Assembly: GCA_965372385.1 (NCBI GenBank)
Contig: CBDVCD010000112.1
Location: forward strand, 1-10,114
Length of the DNA: 10,114 bases
DNA from: JASJBU01 sp965372385
GTDB taxonomy: Bacteria; Pseudomonadota; Gammaproteobacteria; Chromatiales; Chromatiaceae
Reading direction: 5' to 3'
Position 1 is the stretch's first letter, and each line of letters begins with the position of its first letter. The position numbers and the translations under genes were made by a program. Positions 5,263 through 10,114 of this stretch are shown here, piece after piece. The notes beneath the pieces were generated by a model. That model searched no databases, was not told where the DNA came from, and saw only the letters and a list, made by a program, of their open reading frames with translations.

Positions 5263-5359
5263 ATTAACCCGAAAAATTCACCCGTCCACAGTTATTTTCA
5301 TCCATGAACGATGATCCCGGCACGATCATCACGTTCATGGGTGAAATTTTCGGGTTAAT
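5263..5359. repeat. Large imperfect palindrome in the cheR-flgB gap
   Basis: Outer arms at 5263-5283 and 5339-5359 are inverted copies (21 bp, one mismatch; each carries TTAACCCGAAAA or its complement). Nested inside, CCATGAACG-ATGATC (5302-5316) pairs with GATCAT-CACGTTCATGG (5324-5340) around a 7-base loop. The two stems share the GG at 5339-5340, so they compete or stack. No genes lie within. It may be a MITE- or REP-like element or an RNA structure that isolates flgB from cheR; copy number elsewhere is unknown. Confidence 0.65.
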
Positions 5360-5398
5360 CCGACGCTACCAACTGAAAACTGACCGCCGATCACTGTC

Positions 5399-5415
5399 TT
5401 GGCACGATATCTGCT
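5399..5415 (+). promoter_or_regulatory. Sigma54 (RpoN)-type promoter of the flgB operon
   Basis: TTGGCACGATATCTGCT has a perfect -24 element (TTGGCACG), the exact 10-base GG-GC spacing, and a -12 element CTGCT that differs from TTGCT at one base. The predicted start is near 5426, about 25 bases before the flgB ATG. Hook-basal-body operons are classic sigma54 targets in polar-flagellated gammaproteobacteria. Confidence 0.8.
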
Positions 5416-5450
5416 GCTTCCGAGGAGAATCATTTGCTTCGGAGTACGCA

Positions 5451-5840
5451 ATGAATTTCGATGACGCATTCGGTATCCACCCCCAGGCCTTGATGCTGCG
5501 AGCACGCCGCAGTGAGGTGATCGCCAGCAATCTGGCCAATGCGGATACCCCAGGATACAAGGCCCGGGATTTCGATTTTCACCAGCTCCTCAAGCGGGAG
5601 ACCGAAGGCTCCGTCCGGGTACACACCACCAGTCAGCGTCACATCCAACCCGACAACGGTCTGATACCGCCGGCACAGATGCTCTATCGGACCCCCATGC
5701 AGCCCTCTCTGGATGGCAACACCGTGGACACCGAACAGGAGCATACCGCCTTCTCCGCCAATGCCATGGAGTATCAGGCCAGTCTCAGTTTTCTCAACGG
5801 CAAGATCAGCGGCCTGCGTAAGGCTATCCGGGGTGATTAA
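5451..5840 (+). CDS. flgB: Flagellar basal-body rod protein FlgB
   Basis: FlgB is the most proximal rod subunit, exported by the flagellar type III system and sited next to the MS-ring. The start at ATG 5451 has GGAG 6 bases upstream and yields 129 residues, the usual FlgB size. The frame is open back to 5304, but that extra part crosses the palindrome and the sigma54 promoter and is not coding. The rod-family N-terminal signature SNLANADTPGYKARDFDF lies at 26-43, with the helical FGIHPQALMLRARRSEVIA before it. The C-terminal helix TAFSANAMEYQASLSFLNGKISGLRKAIRG pairs with the N-terminal helix in the D0 coiled coil. A loop in between is likely disordered before assembly. It is the first gene of flgBCDEFG, 33 bases ahead of flgC. 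Confidence 0.96.
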   Translation: MNFDDAFGIHPQALMLRARRSEVIASNLANADTPGYKARDFDFHQLLKRETEGSVRVHTTSQRHIQPDNGLIPPAQMLYRTPMQPSLDGNTVDTEQEHTAFSANAMEYQASLSFLNGKISGLRKAIRGD

Positions 5841-5873
5841 TGCTGCGTCAATATCATATCGAAGGAGCATTCA

Positions 5874-6287
5874 ATGTCCATGTTCAAGATCTTTGATACC
5901 GCCGCTACTGGCATGAGCGCCCAGAGTCTGCGTCTCAATCTGGTGGCCAGCAATATGGCGAATGCGGATTCGGTCAGCAGTAGTATCGACCAGACCTACC
6001 GAGCACGTCAGCCGGTTTTCCGGGCCATGCTGGATCAGGCCAATGTGGATGCCCCGGCGCTAGGCGTGAAGATGGTCGGTGTGGTGGAGAGCCAGGCGCC
6101 GTTGGTTAAAGAGTATTCCCCCAACCATCCGTTGGCGGATGAGGAGGGTTATATCTTCCGGCCCAACGTCAACCTGGTGGAGGAGATGGCCAATATGATG
6201 TCAGCTTCCCGCTCCTACCAGAGCAATGTGGAAGTGGCGAGCGCCGCCAAACAGTTACTCATGGCCACCCTGCGTATGGGCCAGTAA
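5874..6287 (+). CDS. flgC: Flagellar basal-body rod protein FlgC
   Basis: FlgC is a proximal rod subunit stacked with FlgB and FlgF. The ATG at 5874 has AAGGAG 6 bases upstream. The 137-residue product is of normal length and shows the N-terminal D0 helix FDTAATGMSAQSLRLNLVASN (7-27) and the rod signature NMANADSVSSS (27-37). Its C-terminal part is EGYIFRPNVNLVEEMANMM (91-109), then SASRSYQSNVEVASAAKQLL (110-129), the family C-terminal D0 helix. No signal peptide is expected, because export is by the flagellar type III route. It is co-transcribed with flgB, and its stop codon lies in the ribosome-binding site of flgD. Confidence 0.96.
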   Translation: MSMFKIFDTAATGMSAQSLRLNLVASNMANADSVSSSIDQTYRARQPVFRAMLDQANVDAPALGVKMVGVVESQAPLVKEYSPNHPLADEEGYIFRPNVNLVEEMANMMSASRSYQSNVEVASAAKQLLMATLRMGQ

Positions 6288-6297
6288 GGAGTCGAAC

Positions 6298-6972
6298 ATG
6301 AACAGTGTCAGCAACGATAGCGATCTCTATACCAGTCTGGGCCTGACCGGTGCTCAGCAACAACCTTCCGAGAACGATGGCCTGCAGTTGGAGGATTTCA
6401 TGAAACTGATGGTCACCGAGCTGACCCATCAGGACCCTTTCAAACCGATGGGAAATACCGAGCTGGCAACCCAGATCTCCCAGTTCGCCACAGTAGCGGG
6501 GATCTCTGACCTGAACAACTCCTTCGACAGTCTGAGTAGCAGCATTACCTCCGATCAGGCCCTGCAGGCCGCCAATCTGGTGGGACGTGACGTGCTGGTA
6601 GCCGGCAATCTGGGTTGGCTCTCGAATGGGGGCAATGTGCAGGGCAGTGTGGAACTGCCTTCCTCGGCCAGCAATGTGAGAGTGCGCATCACCGATGCCA
6701 ATGGCGCCCTGGTACGTGAGCTGGAATTGGGAACTCATGAGGCGGGCGAGGTTTCCTTCAACTGGGATGGCTACAACGATTCCGGTGACTACATGCCTGC
6801 CGGGCTCTATCAGATCAGCGCCCCGGCCATGGTGGATGATGTGGAGATGGCGCCAAATGTGCTGGTCTCCGCCCAGGTGGAAAGCGTGAGTCTGGGTGGC
6901 GTCGGTGGCGTCAGCCTCAACCTCGCCGGCCTCGGGCAGGTACCCATGAGTGATATCGCACAGATTCAGTAA
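6298..6972 (+). CDS. flgD: Flagellar hook-capping (scaffold) protein FlgD
   Basis: FlgD forms the cap at the tip of the growing hook, guides polymerisation of FlgE and is later replaced by FlgK. The start is ATG 6298, with AAGGAG 6 bases upstream that overlaps the flgC TAA; the frame extends further up inside flgC but has no support there. The 224 residues contain the N-terminal export and capping motif DFMKLMVTELTHQDPFKPM (33-51) with TELATQISQFATVAGI (54-69). They also contain the Tudor-like segment around LVGRDVLVAGN (94-104) and the immunoglobulin-like FlgD domain with VRVRITDANGALVRELELG (127-145) and FNWDGYNDSGDYMPAGLYQI (154-173). Length is typical. It is tightly packed behind flgC in one operon. 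Confidence 0.96.
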   Translation: MNSVSNDSDLYTSLGLTGAQQQPSENDGLQLEDFMKLMVTELTHQDPFKPMGNTELATQISQFATVAGISDLNNSFDSLSSSITSDQALQAANLVGRDVLVAGNLGWLSNGGNVQGSVELPSSASNVRVRITDANGALVRELELGTHEAGEVSFNWDGYNDSGDYMPAGLYQISAPAMVDDVEMAPNVLVSAQVESVSLGGVGGVSLNLAGLGQVPMSDIAQIQ

Positions 6973-7042
6973 GCGGATTTAGCAATAGACAAACCTACGC
7001 CTTCTCGCGGGAAGGGATTATCGAACAGACAGGAGAAGATCC

Positions 7043-8317
7043 ATGGCATTTCGTATCGCACTGAGTGGACTGGAAGCGGCCTCCACCGATCTGGAGGTAA
7101 CCGGTCATAATATCGCCAACGCCAGCACAGTCGGCTTCAAGGAGTCCCGCGCCGAGTTCGCGGATATCTATGCCAACTCCATCAATGATGTGAGCGCCTC
7201 GGTGGCTGGTCGGGGTGTCAGGGTCACCCGGGTGGCCCAGCAGTTCAGCCAGGGCAGTATCGACTTCACCTCCAATAATCTCGACCTGGGTCTCAATGGG
7301 GAAGGCTTCTTCGTCATGCAGGATACGGATGGCGGTCAGACCTATACCCGTGCCGGCGCCTTCAGTGTCGACCGGGATGGATTTGTAGTCGACCATACCC
7401 AGGCACGTTTACAGGTCTTTCCGCGTATTGGCTCGACCGGAAATCTGTTCAATACCGGTGCGACCACGGACCTCAATCTGCCGGTCGTTTCAGGCACCCC
7501 GCAACCAACCTCTGAGATTACTGCATCACTGAATCTCAGTGCCGCGGAAAGCCCGCCTACTGTTCTCTTGGATCCCACAGTGCCAGGTTTTACTTTTCCG
7601 CCTGATCCCTTGAGTTATAACCACTCAACCGCCACCACGATCTACGACTCTCTGGGTACCTCCCATACTGCCACCATGTTCTATCGCAAGGATGCCGATA
7701 ATGACTGGAGTGCGTACACCTTTGTCGATGGTGTCAATGTTACGGTCAACGGAAACCCCGCCGCGGATATTCAGTTCACGACCAGTGGAGCCTTGGATAC
7801 CACTCTGGGTGATGTCAATGCGCTTGGACAAATTACTATTGACGACTTTACCCCTTCCGGTGGTGGGTCCGTGATCTCCGGGCTAACCATGGATTACAGT
7901 TCAACCACTCAGTTCGGTTCAGGCTTTGCCGTCAACGAACTGACCCAGGATGGGTTTACCTCCGGTCGTCTCAGCGGGGTCGAAGTGGATAGCACGGGGG
8001 TGGTCTTTGCGCGCTTCACCAATGGTCAGTCAGAGCCTTTGGGTAAGATCGCCCTGGCGCGCTTCAACAGCAATCAGGGTCTGCGCCAGATCGGTGATAC
8101 CAGCTGGGCTGAATCATTTGCTTCGGGCGATGTGCAGTTGGGCGAGGCGGGTACCTCCAGCTTTGGCCTGTTACAGTCCGGCGCGCTGGAGAACTCCAAT
8201 GTGGATATCGCCCAGCAGTTGGTCAACCTGATCACGGCCCAGCGTAACTTCCAGGCCAATGCCCAGGTGATCACCACCGCCGATGCGGTTACCCAGGCGG
8301 TCATCAATCTCCGTTAA
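7043..8317 (+). CDS. flgE: Flagellar hook protein FlgE
   Basis: FlgE builds the curved hook, the universal joint between rod and filament. ATG 7043 has AGGAG 7 bases upstream and gives 424 residues, in the normal range. N-terminal features are ALSGLEAASTDLEVTGHNIAN (6-26) and the signature NIANASTVGFKESRAEFAD (23-41), then LDLGLNGEGFFVMQD (80-94). The middle (about 130-320), Ser/Thr- and Gly-rich, forms the surface domains D1/D2 and is the variable part. The C-terminal D0 region is SSFGLLQSGALENSNVDIAQQLVN, then LITAQRNFQANAQVITTADAVTQAVINL. It lacks the FlgG-specific loop, so it is hook rather than distal rod. A 70-bp gap from flgD contains no recognisable promoter. Confidence 0.96.
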   Translation: MAFRIALSGLEAASTDLEVTGHNIANASTVGFKESRAEFADIYANSINDVSASVAGRGVRVTRVAQQFSQGSIDFTSNNLDLGLNGEGFFVMQDTDGGQTYTRAGAFSVDRDGFVVDHTQARLQVFPRIGSTGNLFNTGATTDLNLPVVSGTPQPTSEITASLNLSAAESPPTVLLDPTVPGFTFPPDPLSYNHSTATTIYDSLGTSHTATMFYRKDADNDWSAYTFVDGVNVTVNGNPAADIQFTTSGALDTTLGDVNALGQITIDDFTPSGGGSVISGLTMDYSSTTQFGSGFAVNELTQDGFTSGRLSGVEVDSTGVVFARFTNGQSEPLGKIALARFNSNQGLRQIGDTSWAESFASGDVQLGEAGTSSFGLLQSGALENSNVDIAQQLVNLITAQRNFQANAQVITTADAVTQAVINLR

Positions 8318-8348
8318 TGACTGAAAGGTAGATAAACAGGAGCAGACC

Positions 8349-9089
8349 ATGGACCGTATGTTGTATGTCGCCATGAGTGGGGCCAAAGAGACCCTGCTGG
8401 CCCAGGCCAGCAACGCCAACAACCTGGCCAACGTAAATACGCCGGGTTTTATGGAGGATCTGAACCAGTTTCGCAGCATGCCGGTGTTCGGACCGGGTTA
8501 TCCCACCCGGGTCTATGCCTTGGATGAGCGCCCTGACATCAACTTCCACAAAGGCTCGCTGCAGTCGACCGGCAATCCCATGGATGTGGCGGTGAAGGGG
8601 CAGGGTTACCTCGCGGTGCAGGCCCCGGATGGTACCGAGGCCTATACCCGCCGGGGTGATCTGAAGGTTGATGTCAACGGTGTCGTCACCACCGGCGAGG
8701 GTTTGCCGGTGATCGGCAATGGCGGGCCGATCGCCTTGCCGCCCCATGAACGGATCGAGATCGCCGCCGACGGCACCATCACCATCCTGCCTGAAGGATC
8801 GACGCCTGAAGCGCTGGCGATCATCGACCGCATCAAGTTGGTCAATCCCCCAGCACAGGATCTGATGAAAGGCGAGGATGGACTGATGCGGTTCAGGGAC
8901 GGCAGCAATGCACCCGCCGAAGCTGAGATGCAGTTGGTTTCAGGCGCCATCGAAAGCAGTAACGTCAATGTGGCGGACTCCTTGGTCGACATGATCGAGC
9001 TTTCGCGTAAGTTTGAGTTTCAGGTCAGGATGATGAAGACCGCCCAGGAGCTGGATGCTTCATCGGCAAAACTCATGCAGCAGAGCTGA
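8349..9089 (+). CDS. flgF: Flagellar basal-body rod protein FlgF
   Basis: FlgF is a rod subunit between FlgC and FlgG. ATG 8349 has AGGAG 6-7 bases upstream. The 246-residue product is standard in length. It has the typical FlgF start MDRMLYVAMSGAKETLLAQ, the signature NNLANVNTPGFMEDLNQFR (24-42), the FlgE/F/G core motif TGNPMDVAVKGQGYLAVQ (74-91) with AYTRRGDLKVDVNG (98-111), and the C-terminal ESSNVNVADSLVDMIELSRKFE segment that forms the D0 helix. It follows flgE after 31 bases in the flgB operon. A sigma54-type promoter lies just after its stop, so flgG onward need not depend on read-through from flgF. Confidence 0.96.
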   Translation: MDRMLYVAMSGAKETLLAQASNANNLANVNTPGFMEDLNQFRSMPVFGPGYPTRVYALDERPDINFHKGSLQSTGNPMDVAVKGQGYLAVQAPDGTEAYTRRGDLKVDVNGVVTTGEGLPVIGNGGPIALPPHERIEIAADGTITILPEGSTPEALAIIDRIKLVNPPAQDLMKGEDGLMRFRDGSNAPAEAEMQLVSGAIESSNVNVADSLVDMIELSRKFEFQVRMMKTAQELDASSAKLMQQS

Positions 9090-9091
9090 TC

Positions 9092-9108
9092 TTGGCAGGT
9101 TAATTGCA
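9092..9108 (+). promoter_or_regulatory. Sigma54 (RpoN)-type promoter of flgG
   Basis: TTGGCAGGTTAATTGCA matches the YTGGCACG-N4-TTGCW consensus except for one base (CAG for CAC), with the exact 10-base GG-GC spacing and a perfect TTGCA -12 element. Predicted transcription starts near 9118, about 38 bases before the flgG ATG. A 6-bp dyad, CTTATT-T-AATAAG (9110-9122), overlaps the predicted start. This would begin a separate flgG operon. Confidence 0.8.
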
Positions 9109-9155
9109 CCTTATTTAATAAGTGACAAGATTTTAACGGGCAAGAGGACAACACT

Positions 9156-9941
9156 ATGTATCCGGCACTCTGGATCGCCAAGACGGGTTTGGACGCACAA
9201 CAGACCAATATGTCGGTCATCGCGCACAATCTCTCCAATGTCAACACTACCGGTTATAAAAGAGATCGGGCGGTGTTCAACGACCTGATCTATCAGAACA
9301 TGCGCCAGGTCGGTGCCCAGTCCTCCGAAACCACCGAGCTGCCATCCGGTCTGATGGTGGGTACCGGCGTAAGGGTGGTGGCGACCCAGAAGACCCACAG
9401 CCAGGGCAATATCGTGCAAACTGGCAACTCCCTGGATGTGGCGGTTCAGGGTAAGGGGTATTTTCAGGTGCTGCATCCCGATGGCAACATCGTCTATTCG
9501 CGGGATGGCACCTTCAGTCTCACCGCCGACGGGGAGGTGGTTACCCCCAGCGGTTATGAACTACAGCCAGCCATGACGGTACCGACGGATGCCACCAGTA
9601 TCACCATTGGATCCGATGGGGTGGTCTCCGCCATGCAGGCCGGCAACAATACGCCCACCCAGATCGGCCAAATCGAACTGGCCTATTTCGTCAACCCCCA
9701 GGGCCTGGAGCCTATCGGCGACAATCTGTTTCGGGAGACCAACGCCAGTGGCGGGGTGAACACGGCAATTCCCGGCACCGACAGCACCGGTAGCCTGATC
9801 CAGGGCGCACTGGAGAGTTCCAATGTCAATGTGGCGGAAGAGCTGGTCAACATGATCGAGACCCAGCGGGCCTATGAGATGAACTCCAAGGTGCTCTCCA
9901 CCACCGATGAGATGCTCTCTTATATAAACAATCAGCTCTGA
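9156..9941 (+). CDS. flgG: Flagellar distal rod protein FlgG
   Basis: FlgG forms the straight distal rod, the drive shaft that passes through the P and L rings. ATG 9156 has GAGG 8 bases upstream and yields 261 residues, the family standard. It shows the FlgG start MYPALWIAKTGLDAQQTNM, the signature NLSNVNTTGYKRDRAVFND (25-43) and the FlgG-specific loop QNMRQVGAQSSETTELPSGL (47-66) that stiffens the rod and distinguishes it from hook protein. It also has GNSLDVAVQGKGYFQV (90-105) and the C-terminal ESSNVNVAEELVNMIETQRAYEMNSKVLSTTDEML. It is intact. Usually flgH (L-ring lipoprotein) follows at once; here a palindromic repeat occupies the next 170 bp. Confidence 0.97.
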   Translation: MYPALWIAKTGLDAQQTNMSVIAHNLSNVNTTGYKRDRAVFNDLIYQNMRQVGAQSSETTELPSGLMVGTGVRVVATQKTHSQGNIVQTGNSLDVAVQGKGYFQVLHPDGNIVYSRDGTFSLTADGEVVTPSGYELQPAMTVPTDATSITIGSDGVVSAMQAGNNTPTQIGQIELAYFVNPQGLEPIGDNLFRETNASGGVNTAIPGTDSTGSLIQGALESSNVNVAEELVNMIETQRAYEMNSKVLSTTDEMLSYINNQL

Positions 9942-9977
9942 CGCATGTACTCCGTAAAGGTCGTATTGGTGGGTTCA

Positions 9978-10074
9978 GTTGATCTGTCAGCGCCCATGGC
10001 TGCGTACGCCTCTTGCAAAGGACTATGGCCATTCGCTGCGAGGCGTGCCTTGCCATGAACGCTGACAGATCAAC
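9978..10074. repeat. 97-bp imperfect palindrome after flgG (MITE/REP-like)
   Basis: Two 35-base arms (9978-10012 and 10040-10074) are inverted copies with about 29 of 35 positions matching. The outer 15 bases are perfect (GTTGATCTGTCAGCG and its complement), followed by matching CATGGC and CGCCTC blocks. They flank a 27-base centre that has its own ATGGCCAT palindrome. It has no coding potential beyond chance frames and lies where flgH should begin. The form suggests a non-autonomous interspersed element; transcribed, it would form a long hairpin. Confidence 0.75.
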
Positions 10075-10114
10075 CCTTCGGGCGCTACTGTGGTGTTCCG
10101 CCACTGCGTTACAG
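10075..10114. repeat. Second repeat module at the window edge (partial)
   Basis: Directly after the 97-bp palindrome the sequence continues with GGCGCTACTGTGGTG, then TTCCGCCACTGCGTTACAG up to the window end. GTGG and CCAC form an inverted pair around TGTTCCG, and GCGCTACTG resembles the complement of the final CAGTGGCG/CTGTAACGC-type bases. This suggests a further palindromic unit of the same composite element that continues beyond the window. No start of flgH is visible. Confidence 0.4.

Noticed and set aside
5304..5450. In-frame N-terminal extension of flgB from an ATG at 5304
   Set aside because: It runs through the large palindrome and the sigma54 promoter and has no similarity to FlgB; ATG 5451 has the ribosome-binding site and family N-terminus.
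7000..7015. CCTTC/GAAGG hairpin in the flgD-flgE gap
   Set aside because: A 5-bp stem with a 6-base loop is too weak and has no T-run; genes on both sides appear co-transcribed.
9847..10104. Minus-strand ORF of 85 codons over the flgG end and the repeat
   Set aside because: It is open because of the palindromic repeat and overlaps flgG; the apparent protein is a by-product of repeat sequence.
1..10114. CRISPR array, toxin-antitoxin, retron or similar defence system
   Set aside because: There is no regularly spaced direct repeat, no small paired ORFs and no recognisable defence domain; apart from the element end, the genes are ordinary flagellar and chemotaxis genes.

Overview
The window is a flagellar and chemotaxis locus from a motile gammaproteobacterium. 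The gene order, protein sequences and paired sigma54/sigma28 promoters fit that class. GC-rich codon use and interspersed palindromic repeats recall free-living or symbiotic sulfur-oxidising Chromatiales-like bacteria, but that finer placement is inference. The left end is different: it holds a more AT-rich integrated-element remnant in a tRNA gene.

Layout. (1) 1-845: end of an integrated element, with a phage-type tyrosine integrase gene (minus strand) that stops before its last catalytic residues. It lies next to the 5' part of a tRNA-Arg(CCU) gene whose T-arm is missing, so the tRNA is the likely attachment site. (2) 960-1208: a small two-helix membrane protein of unknown function. (3) 1215-1616: a mostly empty AT-rich gap. 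(4) 1617-2261: a TIGR04282/DUF2064 glycosyltransferase-like protein, convergent with the flagellar genes. (5) Minus strand, 2306-3909: flgA, flgM and flgN (P-ring chaperone, anti-sigma28, export chaperone). (6) Plus strand, 4077-5223: a severely truncated cheV and an intact cheR. (7) Plus strand, 5451-9941: flgB, flgC, flgD, flgE, flgF and flgG, encoding the rod, hook cap, hook and distal rod. flgH would be expected next, but the window ends in palindromic repeat DNA.

Regulation can be read directly. Sigma54-type -24/-12 sites precede flgA, flgB and flgG. Sigma28 (FliA)-type sites (TAAA-N15-GCCGA class) precede flgM and cheV. This fits a hierarchy in which sigma54 makes the hook-basal body, FlgM leaves through it, and released sigma28 then activates late genes including flgM itself and chemotaxis genes.

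The most notable oddities are the 96-residue CheV lacking the rest of its CheW domain and its receiver domain, the tRNA-Arg cut just after its anticodon arm, a sigma54 promoter between flgF and flgG, and two sizeable imperfect palindromes (cheR-flgB gap and after flgG). I found no CRISPR array, toxin-antitoxin pair or clearly new multi-gene system.
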